Source of the DNA: Occallatibacter gabretensis
Lineage (GTDB): Bacteria > Acidobacteriota > Terriglobia > Terriglobales > Acidobacteriaceae
Direction of reading: 5' to 3'
DNA: 64,000 bases
Assembly: GCF_001449115.1 (NCBI RefSeq)
Contig: NZ_LAIJ01000009.1
Location: 930,001-994,000 of the forward strand
Shown: positions 8,996-15,833 of the stretch, one piece after another
Layout of the letters: the number at the start of each line of letters is the position of its first letter
How positions within the stretch are numbered: position 1 is the first letter of the stretch
The notes under the pieces: generated by a model
What the model saw: only the letters and a program-made list of their open reading frames with translations
Database searches by the model: none
What the model was told of the DNA's origin: nothing
Program-made: the position numbers and the translations under genes

Positions 8996-9867
8996 GCTTG
9001 CAGGCTTGTTTCCGTTCGATTTGCGCCGAAGCCTGCGAGCATGACTGTGGCTGCGAAGAGAAGCGTGTCGCCTACGTAGTTGAGCCCTTCAACTGGATTG
9101 GTGGAGAGTTGAGCAACACAGATCGGGCCGTAAAAAGCGATTACGAGAAGCACGAGAATGGAGCCTGCGCTCGCGGCTGCGATGCGAACAGTGCTGCGGA
9201 TGAAGAGGCCGATGCCGGCGAGAATGAGCACGACGCCGATGAAGCAGGTGATTGCTGCTGAGGCGGGAATCCAGCTGGGCGTGATCTTTTCGAGCGGAAC
9301 TCCGGGCACGTTGTGCAGGAAGAAGAAGTGCTCGATTCCGTAAAAGATCATGACGAGCGCGACGATGGTGCGGCCGATGGGAGTGAGCGTTCGACACATG
9401 GGTGCGCTGCAAGGCGTGAGGCTCCCGGCGAGGACCATTGCTCCGCCGGCGAAGCATAGCTCGCGTACAGTGAGCGTCCAGAAGATGCGGTCGTGGAATT
9501 GAGCGGCGAGATTCGGCAGATCGACCACGGCAACAATGATGAGGAAGAAGATTGCCAGCAAGGTGGCCGACAGGCGCACACAGCGCCAGAGGATGAAGCT
9601 GATGGCTGCGGCTAAGAGGGCCACGCCGAAGAAGTAAGTCCAGAAGAGCGCGCCTGGGATCCACTTGGGCACGGCACCCATGAGATCGTGCGCGTCGAAG
9701 AGATGCTCCATGGCAAAGATGGCGAGCGGTACGGCTTCAAATACCGGCGCGAGTGCGAAGATTTTGTCGATGCCGGAGGCTGACTGGAAGCGTGGCCAGG
9801 CGAGGATGAGTCCTGCGACGAGCACGACTGCACCAGCGATGATCATTGCCCAGACTTCGAGAGTCAT
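8992..9867 (-). CDS. multi-pass membrane protein of unknown function
   Basis: A 291-residue protein with about eight hydrophobic helices. Two halves look alike: each contains a motif of the form IFAMEHLF or IFYGIEHFFFLHN followed by PxWIPxxxxxTYFxGVALL or PSWIPASAAITCFIGVVLIL. This indicates an internal duplication of a four-helix DoxX-like unit. AGGAG lies seven bases before the ATG at 9867. Its stop overlaps the convergent ggt stop by four bases. The role is unknown. Confidence 0.7.
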   Translation of the reverse strand: MTLEVWAMIIAGAVVLVAGLILAWPRFQSASGIDKIFALAPVFEAVPLAIFAMEHLFDAHDLMGAVPKWIPGALFWTYFFGVALLAAAISFILWRCVRLSATLLAIFFLIIVAVVDLPNLAAQFHDRIFWTLTVRELCFAGGAMVLAGSLTPCSAPMCRTLTPIGRTIVALVMIFYGIEHFFFLHNVPGVPLEKITPSWIPASAAITCFIGVVLILAGIGLFIRSTVRIAAASAGSILVLLVIAFYGPICVAQLSTNPVEGLNYVGDTLLFAATVMLAGFGANRTETSLQA

Positions 9868-9953
9868 TGCTGTCTCCTGCGATTACAGACTCGCGCTGCC
9901 GCTGAATGTCAGCCATTTTACACAGACTTGAGCGGCGCGGGCCTTGAGGAGTC

Positions 9954-10871
9954 CTACTTTGCCAGCTTTTCGAGGAGCGCGTCGAAGTCTTCCAGCTTGG
10001 CGTACTCGATGATTACGCGGCCGCGGCCTTTTTTGTCTTCGATGGAGACTTTGAGGCCGAGGGCTCGCTGAAGCTGGTCGGCGACTTCGCGGACGTTGGG
10101 ATCGACAGGAGGCTCGGGCTTTTCTTCTTTCGTTTTGGCCTTTTCAGGGTTCAGGATTTGTTGAATCATGTTTTCTGTTTGGCGAACAGAAAGCGAAAGT
10201 TGAATCGCACGCTGAGCTGCTTTCTCTATTTCGCCGGTGCCCTGCAGGCCGAGCAGCGCCCGTGCGTGGCCGAAGCTGAGGATTCCACCTTCTACCTGCT
10301 GCTGAACCACGGAGGGGAGCTTGAGGAGGCGCAGGTAGTTCGAGATGGAGGCGCGATCTTTGCCTGTGCGGACGGAGATCTGCTCATGCGTCATGTTGAA
10401 CTCGCGAGAGAGCCGTTCAAAGCCGCGGGCCTGCTCGATGGGATTGAGGTCTGCGCGCTGGAGATTTTCGACGATGGTGATTTCCATCGCCTGCTCATCT
10501 GAGACCTGGCGCAGGATAGCGGGAATGGTTTTCTTCTCGACAAGCTTGGAGGCACGCCAGCGACGCTCGCCGGCAATGAGCTGGAAGCGGCCATCGGCGC
10601 GGGGCCGCACGAGGATGGGCTGCACGACGCCATTGGCTTTGATGGATTCAGCGAGCTCCGCAAGGCTGCCTTCGTCAAAGATCTTTCGCGTCTGGTAGGG
10701 ATTGGGATCGATCAGTTCGACAGGGATCTCACGCGGCTTGCCGGTTTCAGCTTCAGGGCCTGCGATGTTAGAGGGCGTGGCAGCAGTTTGTACGCGGGGA
10801 AGGAGCGAGTCGAGCCCTTTGCCGAGTGCGCGGCGCTTTGGGTCATGTGCTGGGGTTGTGGTCGTGGTCAT
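9954..10871 (-). CDS. parB: chromosome partitioning protein ParB
   Basis: A 305-residue ParB/Spo0J. The N-terminus has the conserved GKGLDSLLPR. The N domain carries NPYQTRKIF, IKANGVVQPI and the CTP-binding GERRWRA motif. After ENLQRADLNPIEQA comes the HTH (HEQISVRTGKDRASISNYLRLLKLP) that reads parS, then a proline/lysine-rich linker and the C-terminal dimerisation domain. ParB loads at parS, slides as a CTP-dependent clamp and guides origin segregation with ParA. It lies immediately downstream of parA on the same strand, with an 83-base gap. Two parS sites lie upstream of parA. Confidence 0.97.
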   Translation of the reverse strand: MTTTTTPAHDPKRRALGKGLDSLLPRVQTAATPSNIAGPEAETGKPREIPVELIDPNPYQTRKIFDEGSLAELAESIKANGVVQPILVRPRADGRFQLIAGERRWRASKLVEKKTIPAILRQVSDEQAMEITIVENLQRADLNPIEQARGFERLSREFNMTHEQISVRTGKDRASISNYLRLLKLPSVVQQQVEGGILSFGHARALLGLQGTGEIEKAAQRAIQLSLSVRQTENMIQQILNPEKAKTKEEKPEPPVDPNVREVADQLQRALGLKVSIEDKKGRGRVIIEYAKLEDFDALLEKLAK

Positions 10872-10954
10872 AAATCAACATCCTTGGAGCCCGGCTGTTT
10901 TACCGGGGAAACAATGAACTTTCTGGGTAAAACGACAGGCGGAAATCCGGCTGC

Positions 10955-11824
10955 CTAAGAGTATGGCCAGAAACGGACTGCTGGTTTGCGCGATTCGCGT
11001 TCTGCGGAAGCGGCAATGGCCAGTTTCTCCTCGGAGCGCTGCTTGGCGCGCGGGCTTTCGATGCCGTTTCGCGCCATGTACTCGCCGGCTAGCTCGAAGT
11101 ATGCCTCAGTACCGCGTGAACGCGGATCGTAGAGCGCGACGGGTTTGCCGTGGCTGGGAGCTTCTGCGAGGCGAATATTGCGCGGAATCACCGTCTTGAA
11201 GAGCTGCTCTTTGAAATGCTGGCGGAGGGTCTGCGTGACTTGCTGGGCCAGGTTGGTGCGGTCGTCATACATGGTGAGCAGGACGCCTTCGATTTTGGCG
11301 TCAGGATTGTAGGCCTGGCGGACGCGCTCAAGAGTGGAAATCAGCTCAGAGATGCCTTCAAGGGCAAAATATTCGGCCTGCATGGTGACGATAAGCGAGT
11401 TTGCAGCGGCAAGGACGTTGAGGGTAAGCAAATCGAGCGCCGGTGGGCAGTCGAGCAGGATCATGTCGTATTGATCCTTAATCGGCTCGAGGGCCTTGCG
11501 AAGGCGGAGTGCGCGGTCTTCTGCCGGGGCCAGCTCGATATTGGCGCCGGTCAGGTTCTTGGAGCCTGGCAGCAGGAAGAGAGTTTCAATTTCTGTGGGT
11601 AGAATTACCTGCTCGGCGGGCGCAAGGCCCATGAGGACGTCATAAATGGAGTGGCGGTCGTCGTCACGCGGGATACCGACGCCGGAAGAGGCGTTTGCCT
11701 GGGGGTCGCAATCGACCAAGAGCACCTTAAGGCCCTCAAGAGCGAGGCAGGCTGAGAGATTAATGGCAGTTGTGGTTTTGCCCACACCCCCTTTTTGATT
11801 GACGAGTCCGACGATCCTTCCCAT
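10955..11824 (-). CDS. parA: chromosome partitioning ATPase ParA (Soj)
   Basis: A 289-residue ParA-type ATPase. The deviant Walker A motif KGGVGKTT is at residues 11-18 with the signature lysine at 11, followed by [13 protein letters not shown] (A') and [18 protein letters not shown] (Walker B region). A C-terminal tail of about 35 residues ([19 protein letters not shown]) extends beyond the usual core of about 253. Chromosomal ParA binds DNA non-specifically as an ATP dimer and pulls ParB-parS complexes. No clear ribosome site precedes the ATG at 11824, but the first residues match the family exactly. It is the first gene of the parA-parB pair. Confidence 0.97.
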   Translation of the reverse strand: MGRIVGLVNQKGGVGKTTTAINLSACLALEGLKVLLVDCDPQANASSGVGIPRDDDRHSIYDVLMGLAPAEQVILPTEIETLFLLPGSKNLTGANIELAPAEDRALRLRKALEPIKDQYDMILLDCPPALDLLTLNVLAAANSLIVTMQAEYFALEGISELISTLERVRQAYNPDAKIEGVLLTMYDDRTNLAQQVTQTLRQHFKEQLFKTVIPRNIRLAEAPSHGKPVALYDPRSRGTEAYFELAGEYMARNGIESPRAKQRSEEKLAIAASAERESRKPAVRFWPYS

Positions 11825-12086
11825 GGCATTTAAGACTATCGTTCGCAGGCGGCTCGGAACAGGCAGTTGACCTGTGGAGAATTCAGCAAAGCTGTGGAAA
11901 GCACTATTTTCGAGAGAATCTGGCAGTGGGTAACTATTACTGATCCAAGGGATTGCGAACAGAAGGACGATCTGACGGAAGGACGGTTACAAAGCAGTGA
12001 ACGGTGGAAAACTTGCCCAAGATGGTGACCAAATTAGGAGGATCTCGAGGCGGGCTTTTAATGTACGTTGTTCCGTTTCGCTCCAA

Positions 12087-12102
12087 TGTTCCACGTGGAA
12101 CG
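12087..12102. other. parS: parS site 1 (one mismatch to a perfect palindrome)
   Basis: The word TGTTCCACGTGGAACG matches the bacterial parS palindrome consensus (TGTTTCACGTGAAACA type, with the CC/GG variant), differing from its twin only at the last base. It lies 45 bases before the second copy. Confidence 0.9.
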
Positions 12103-12131
12103 TTTGAGGAGTGATTCAGCTCTATAAAGAA

Positions 12132-12147
12132 TGTTCCACGTGGAACA
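12132..12147. other. parS: parS site 2 (perfect palindrome)
   Basis: TGTTCCACGTGGAACA is a perfect 16-base palindrome of the parS type, upstream of parAB. It should be the ParB loading site. Confidence 0.93.
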
Positions 12148-12183
12148 TGGAGACATAGGGCTCTTTAACCATGATTTCTGAAA

Positions 12184-12813
12184 TCACGACTTCTTACCAA
12201 GAAGCAGAACGCGGTCATCTCCACCGGGAAGTGGCTCCGGAGCGGACCATGTGAATTCGTTGCCAGCCGCCATCTGAAGGCAAGCCTGCGTGTTGGAGGT
12301 GGCTAGCAGGACCAGCCAGCCTTCGGGGCGCACGAGCGCCGTGGCGGCTTCGATCGCAGTCTCCATCTTGTCAACGGCGCGGAGAGTCACAAGATCGAAG
12401 GTTTTACCGAGCTTCTCTGCACGGTCAGAATAAACCTGGGTGGAAAGTCCGAGGGTGCGGATTGCTTCGCGGAGGAATGCGGTCTTTTTTCCCTGGGACT
12501 CGGCGAGTGTGACGTGAACCTCTGGTTTGCAAAGCGCGATGGGTATGCCCGGAAAGCCTGCGCCTGAACCGAAATCGAGCAGAGTGCCGGAATCAATGGG
12601 AAGTGCCTGGGCGGCGGCTATGCACTCCGCGAAGTGATGGCGCAGCATGCTGTCCTCATCCCGGATCGCGGTGAGGTTGGTGCGGGCGTTCCAACGCTGC
12701 AGCAGGACGGAGTAATCCTCGAAGCGCGATGCGGTCTCGGAATCAAGAGGCTGGTGGCCGGATTCCGCGAGAATAGCGTTGAGTTTAACTTCAAAACCAG
12801 AGGGAGTGGTCAT
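12184..12813 (-). CDS. rsmG: 16S rRNA (guanine527-N7)-methyltransferase RsmG
   Basis: A 209-residue RsmG (GidB). It methylates N7 of G527 in 16S rRNA using S-adenosylmethionine; loss in other bacteria gives low-level streptomycin resistance. The SAM-binding loop LDFGSGAGFPG is at about 79-89, preceded by WNARTNLTAI and DSMLRHHFAEC and followed by VTLAESQGKKTAFLREA and VTLRAVDK, all family signatures. The start is set at the ATG at 12813 because it overlaps the stop of the upstream amidotransferase as ATGA, showing translational coupling. The longer open frame upstream is the shadow of that gene. Its position next to parAB is common near replication origins; mnmG, the usual partner, is absent here. 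Confidence 0.95.
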   Translation of the reverse strand: MTTPSGFEVKLNAILAESGHQPLDSETASRFEDYSVLLQRWNARTNLTAIRDEDSMLRHHFAECIAAAQALPIDSGTLLDFGSGAGFPGIPIALCKPEVHVTLAESQGKKTAFLREAIRTLGLSTQVYSDRAEKLGKTFDLVTLRAVDKMETAIEAATALVRPEGWLVLLATSNTQACLQMAAGNEFTWSAPEPLPGGDDRVLLLGKKS

Positions 12814-13568
12814 TGGGCCATCGCCACTGATTCGTGAATTGCGCGGGGCTTCCATCCCTCGGCGGTGTGGACGAAGGCGGAGAAGAGTGCGCGAGAAAGA
12901 GCGCTGGTGGTGTAGGTGCGTTCGGGATGCCACTGGATGCCCATAACCCAGTGATCGGGTGATTCGAGCTCCACGGCCTCAATAACTTCATCTATTGGAG
13001 AGATGGCGGTGACCCGAAGGTTGTTGCCTGGAGCGAGTAAAGCCTGATGGTGGCTGGAGTTGACTTGATCTTCCGCGGCTCCGCCGGCCAGGCTAGAGAT
13101 AAGCGAGCCAGAGGTGATGCGGATGGGATGAGCCTCAAGAATGGTGCGCTCGGGAGCATGGTTGATCTGTGTTTTGCCGGCGGTAGACAGATCCTGAATG
13201 AGCGTGCCGTTGAGCCAGACGTTGAGGCTTTGGATGCCGTAACAGATGGCGAGAATGGGCTTGTGGAGATTAAAGGCATCTTGCAAAAGCAACTCTTCGA
13301 CGGCTTCACGAGCCGGGTCGGCGGGGTTGCAGACGGGGATCTTTTCGGCGCCATACTTCTGCGGATCGACATCGAACTTGCTCCCCGGTAGTAGAACTCC
13401 CTGAACTGTGGCAAGAATGCGGGCCACATCCGCAGGCTTGTCATCGAGCGAGATGAGGATGGGGGTGGCTCCAACAGATTGGAGAGCCTGAAGATACGGC
13501 GGCAGGGCACGCGTGTTGTAATCCGTGTCGATCGAGGTGGGTACGGGAATGCCGATTCGGACGCTCAT
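12810..13568 (-). CDS. class I glutamine amidotransferase (peptidase C26, PuuD-like)
   Basis: A 252-residue gamma-glutamyl-gamma-aminobutyrate hydrolase-like protein. The catalytic cysteine is Cys109 in LAICYGIQSLNV and the His/Glu pair is His214/Glu216 in GIQWHPERTY. The oxyanion region PGSKFDVDP is near 61-69. This family removes gamma-linked glutamate from small molecules such as gamma-glutamyl-GABA. The usual GGxD motif is altered to GSKFDVDP, which fits the C26 clade rather than a GATase subunit of a synthetase. It overlaps rsmG by four bases and forms an operon with it. Confidence 0.85.
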   Translation of the reverse strand: MSVRIGIPVPTSIDTDYNTRALPPYLQALQSVGATPILISLDDKPADVARILATVQGVLLPGSKFDVDPQKYGAEKIPVCNPADPAREAVEELLLQDAFNLHKPILAICYGIQSLNVWLNGTLIQDLSTAGKTQINHAPERTILEAHPIRITSGSLISSLAGGAAEDQVNSSHHQALLAPGNNLRVTAISPIDEVIEAVELESPDHWVMGIQWHPERTYTTSALSRALFSAFVHTAEGWKPRAIHESVAMAQ

Positions 13569-13666
13569 AAACAGATTAGTGTACGACGAGGCTGACCGGA
13601 TGGCTAGATTCGTAATATATATTGTTTATTTTCAACAACATGCAAAATAAAAATGCCCGTCAGGAG

Positions 13667-13699
13667 CCCACCCTTCACGCAAGACGGGCGAAGGATGGG
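13667..13699. repeat. intergenic hairpin repeat, diverged copy A
   Basis: CCCACCCTTC (13667-13676) pairs with GAAGGATGGG (13690-13699) in nine of ten positions; an outer CAGGAG/CTCCTG pair flanks it. The core word CCCTTCACGC links it to two stronger copies at 14994 and 15785. Confidence 0.5.
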
Positions 13700-13719
13700 A
13701 CCATTGCGACTCCTGAGGG

Positions 13720-14451
13720 TTAGATCTGTGCGGTGCCCCCGTCGACAAAAAGCTCCACACCATTCACAAAGCTTGAATCGCTTGATGCCAGGAATAAGGC
13801 CGCGGTCGCGATCTCTTCGGGGCGACCCATTTCGCCGCGTGGAATCATGGATTTGAACTGCTCCTTCGCCTCGCTACCGAAGGGATCGAGGGCGGGTGTG
13901 TCGATGGTGCCTGGGCTGAGGACATTGACCCGGATTCTGCGATCCTTAAGCTCCGTGAGCCAAGTACGGGCAAAGGAGCGCAGCGCGGCCTTGCTGGCAC
14001 CGTAGACGCCCAAGGTGGCAAAGCCCTTGATTCCGGCGATGGATCCGTTCATGATGATGGCGCCGTTATCTTGAAAGAGCGGCAGCGCTTTCTGCACGGT
14101 GAACAGAGTGCCGCGCACATTCAGCCCAAAGGTCTTGTCGAAGTGCTCTTCGGTTACCTCCGCAAGCGTGATGAACTCCCCGAAGCCCGCGCTGGCAAAG
14201 AGGATATCGATCTTGCCTTTTTCCTTGCGGACCGTCTCGTACAGTCGATCCAGATCGGCCAGACTGGCGGCGTCTCCCTGCACGCCGGTGACGTTTTTCC
14301 CAATCAACTGAACGGCTTCATCGAGCTTGTCCTTGCGGCGGCCGGTGATGAACACGTATGCGCCTTCCTCCACAAAGAGCTTTGCAGTTGCGAGCGCCAT
14401 ACCTGAAGTAGCCGCGGTGATGACGGCAACTTTTCCTTCGAGCTTACCCAT
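13720..14451 (-). CDS. SDR family NAD(P)-dependent oxidoreductase
   Basis: A 243-residue classical short-chain dehydrogenase. The nucleotide-binding motif is TAATSGM at 12-18 (TGxxxGxG variant) with TGRRKDKL after the second strand, which suggests NADP preference. The active-site Ser is in MNGSIAGIKG near 137 and the catalytic YGASK is at 150-154. The usual NNAG is FASAG. The C-terminus FVNGVELFVDGGTAQI is typical. The ATG at 14451 has a near-perfect AGGAGG six bases before it, so the 14 extra in-frame residues upstream are excluded. It is divergent from an ArsR-type regulator across a 35-base palindrome and is probably repressed by it. Substrate unknown. Confidence 0.9.
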   Translation of the reverse strand: MGKLEGKVAVITAATSGMALATAKLFVEEGAYVFITGRRKDKLDEAVQLIGKNVTGVQGDAASLADLDRLYETVRKEKGKIDILFASAGFGEFITLAEVTEEHFDKTFGLNVRGTLFTVQKALPLFQDNGAIIMNGSIAGIKGFATLGVYGASKAALRSFARTWLTELKDRRIRVNVLSPGTIDTPALDPFGSEAKEQFKSMIPRGEMGRPEEIATAALFLASSDSSFVNGVELFVDGGTAQI

Positions 14452-14493
14452 AAAATTCCTCCTGCGGGAGTAGATGGAAGCCGTGTCGCACAA

Positions 14494-14528
14494 GATTCAT
14501 TAGTTCAGTATTAATGAACTATTGAATC
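14494..14528. promoter_or_regulatory. 35-base palindromic operator between SDR and ArsR-type genes
   Basis: TAGTTCA (14501-14507) and TGAACTA (14515-14521) form a perfect inverted repeat around a seven-base centre. GATTCA (14494-14499) and TGAATC (14523-14528) extend it outward. The centre is about 47 bases from the SDR start and 42 from the regulator start, so it could control both genes. Confidence 0.7.
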
Positions 14529-14552
14529 ATTCCGCATGAGTGACTACTCTCA

Positions 14553-14957
14553 ATGGATATGCGGCCGATGGTTCATCCCTCGATGGAAGACGTCACGCTG
14601 GAGGGCATTCTCTATGCGCTCTCGGATTCGGTGCGGGTGGCAATCTTTGTCGACATTGCGGGTCAGGAGTGCCCGCAGAACTGCTCGACCTTTCTGACGG
14701 TCAGGGACAAAGCTATCCCGAAGTCCACGCTCTCGCAGCACTTCAGGATTCTTCGCGAGAGCGGGTTGATCCGAAGCGAACGGCATGGCGTGGAGATGCA
14801 CAACATCCCGCGATGCGAAGAGATTGATAAGCGATTTCCCGGCCTGCTGCGGACGATTGTAGATGCGTACCTGATGGAGTCTGGTACAGGCAAAGTCGTA
14901 AAGAAAAGTGCGGCAAAGAAATTGGCGCGTAAGCCCGGTGGAAAGGTTGCGCAGTGA
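14553..14957 (+). CDS. ArsR-type winged-helix transcriptional regulator
   Basis: A 134-residue regulator. The winged-helix region contains ILYALSDSVRVAIFVDI, then KSTLSQHFRILRESGLIRSERHGVEMHNIPR, where the recognition helix and wing are evident. Two cysteines (ECPQNC, near 37-41) could be a sensing site but are not the classic ArsR metal motif. The C-terminal tail is very basic (KKSAAKKLARKPGGK), unusual for the family. It is divergent from the SDR gene and is the obvious candidate to bind the palindrome between them. Confidence 0.85.
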   Translation: MDMRPMVHPSMEDVTLEGILYALSDSVRVAIFVDIAGQECPQNCSTFLTVRDKAIPKSTLSQHFRILRESGLIRSERHGVEMHNIPRCEEIDKRFPGLLRTIVDAYLMESGTGKVVKKSAAKKLARKPGGKVAQ

Positions 14958-14993
14958 GTTCCATACAACAAGGCCAGGCTTGGTTGACACCCT

Positions 14994-15022
14994 ACCCTTC
15001 ACGCGGAGTGTGCGTGAAGGGT
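14994..15022. repeat. intergenic hairpin repeat, copy B
   Basis: ACCCTTCACGC (14994-15004), loop GGAGTGT, GCGTGAAGGGT (15012-15022) form a perfect eleven-base stem. The sequence before it (ACAAGGCCAGGCTTGG) resembles that before copy C (ACAAGGCCACGTTTGC), so the repeated unit is about 60 bases. The two copies lie in the same orientation on either side of the DIP1984 gene and the tRNA-like element. Confidence 0.75.
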
Positions 15023-15153
15023 GAGGCACCTAGTGTTGTGATGGTTTTGGCACTTACCTTCTGATCTGAGAGTCCCCGAACCCACCCTCATCTCCTGCTG
15101 CCCAGCACATGGTTGTACGCGATCATCAATGCACGATACGGTTGTAACCGTAC

Positions 15154-15250
15154 TGAGCCTGCGTTGTACTGCGCGGGGGTCGAACCCGTCGACCCTGGCT
15201 CTTCAGGGTCACCCAAGTGCCGGCTTGGCCCCCGGCAGGGCTTGTGCTCA
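15154..15250 (-). ncRNA. candidate tRNA-like structured RNA downstream of the DIP1984 gene
   Basis: Folded by eye from the minus strand. A closing helix pairs TGAGC (15250-15246) with GCTCA (15158-15154) and CTGC (15238-15235) with GCAG (15162-15159 or 15172-15169). Inside are three arms in tRNA order. The D-like arm is CCAAG/CTTGG (15228-15213) with a GG-containing six-base loop. The anticodon-like arm is GACCCTG/CAGGGTC (15210-15191) with a six-base loop. The T-like arm is CGGG/CCCG (15188-15174) with the seven-base loop TTCGACC, matching the TTCRA T-loop rule. The six-base anticodon loop and the six-base linker before the D-like arm exclude a normal tRNA. A further hairpin (15152-15137) follows. 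GGGGG (15233-15229) could compete for the T-arm strand. It starts 25 bases after the DIP1984 stop. Confidence 0.45.
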
Positions 15251-15275
15251 CTGCAACAGAAAACTACCAACTGCC

Positions 15276-15731
15276 TCAGATCAACTCCGTCTGCCAGTTT
15301 AGCTCCTGAAGGCGCGTATCCAGTTCGCGATAACGCTTCGAGAGCCGATCCACTTCTGTCTGGAGCTCGGACACTGAAATGGATGCGACGAACTTCACCT
15401 CCGACTTGGTGTAGCGATCCTGGCGTGTGCTTGCTGCTTCGGCGATTGCGGAGAGAAAGTCGCGGCGCTTGGCCGTGATGTCGCGCTCCGCGATAGCATC
15501 CGAGATGGTCAGGCTCGCGTTAAATGCCGTACGAGCATTGGTTCGATTGATGGCGCTGATGAGCTCATTCAACCGCACGAAGATTCGTTCGGATTCCTCT
15601 AGCAGCTCGGCAACATCTTCCGCAGGCTTGTCGCCCTCCTGCACGCGAGCCGAGCGGATCACACGCTTCTTGAGCTCTTCGATTCGGGTCTGGCAATCAC
15701 TGCGTGCTGCCAGTGCTTCGGCTAACCTCAT
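15276..15731 (-). CDS. DIP1984 family protein
   Basis: A 151-residue, almost wholly alpha-helical, charge-rich protein. Several stretches match my memory of the DIP1984 (septicolysin-like) family: MRLAEALAARSDCQTRIEEL at the start, ARVQEGDKPAEDVAELLEE, INRTNARTAF, the highly characteristic ASTRQDRYTKSEVKF near 104, and the end YRELDTRLQELNWQTELI. Coiled-coil pairing is likely. The biochemical role of the family is not established. AAAGGAAAG precedes the ATG. It follows rtcB by 102 bases on the same strand, with a hairpin repeat in between, and is followed by the tRNA-like fold, suggesting a role in RNA metabolism with RtcB. Confidence 0.85.
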   Translation of the reverse strand: MRLAEALAARSDCQTRIEELKKRVIRSARVQEGDKPAEDVAELLEESERIFVRLNELISAINRTNARTAFNASLTISDAIAERDITAKRRDFLSAIAEAASTRQDRYTKSEVKFVASISVSELQTEVDRLSKRYRELDTRLQELNWQTELI

Positions 15732-15784
15732 GGTTCTTTCCTTTCCGGCCTGTCAGTGTAACAAGGCCACGTTTGCCGGTACAG

Positions 15785-15813
15785 ACCCTTCACGCGGAGT
15801 GCGCGTGAAAGAT
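15785..15813. repeat. intergenic hairpin repeat, copy C
   Basis: ACCCTTCACGC (15785-15795), loop GGAGTGC, GCGTGAAAGAT (15803-15813): same left arm as copy B, right arm with two changes. It lies between rtcB and the DIP1984 gene and could process or attenuate their joint transcript. Confidence 0.7.
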
Positions 15814-15833
15814 GGGCACCCATGATGAATGAT

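Larger units (their letters stand above)
11825..12183. other. parA upstream region with parS sites and DnaA-box-like words
   Basis: This 359-base gene-free stretch separates parA from rsmG, both on the minus strand. It holds two parS palindromes at its rsmG-side end. Near parA there are DnaA-box-like words of the form TGTGGAGAA and TGTGGAAAG (about 11872-11898) and one GGTGGAAAA (about 12004). The parA promoter must lie here, but I could not single out a convincing minus 35/minus 10 pair. Confidence 0.6.

Noticed and set aside
12814..12933. N-terminal extension of RsmG
   Set aside because: It is the shadow of the overlapping amidotransferase gene; the ATGA overlap marks the real start.
15154..15250. 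A genuine decoding tRNA downstream of the DIP1984 gene
   Set aside because: Six-base middle loop, six-base linker before the D-like arm and an irregular acceptor helix exclude a normal tRNA; kept only as a tRNA-like candidate.
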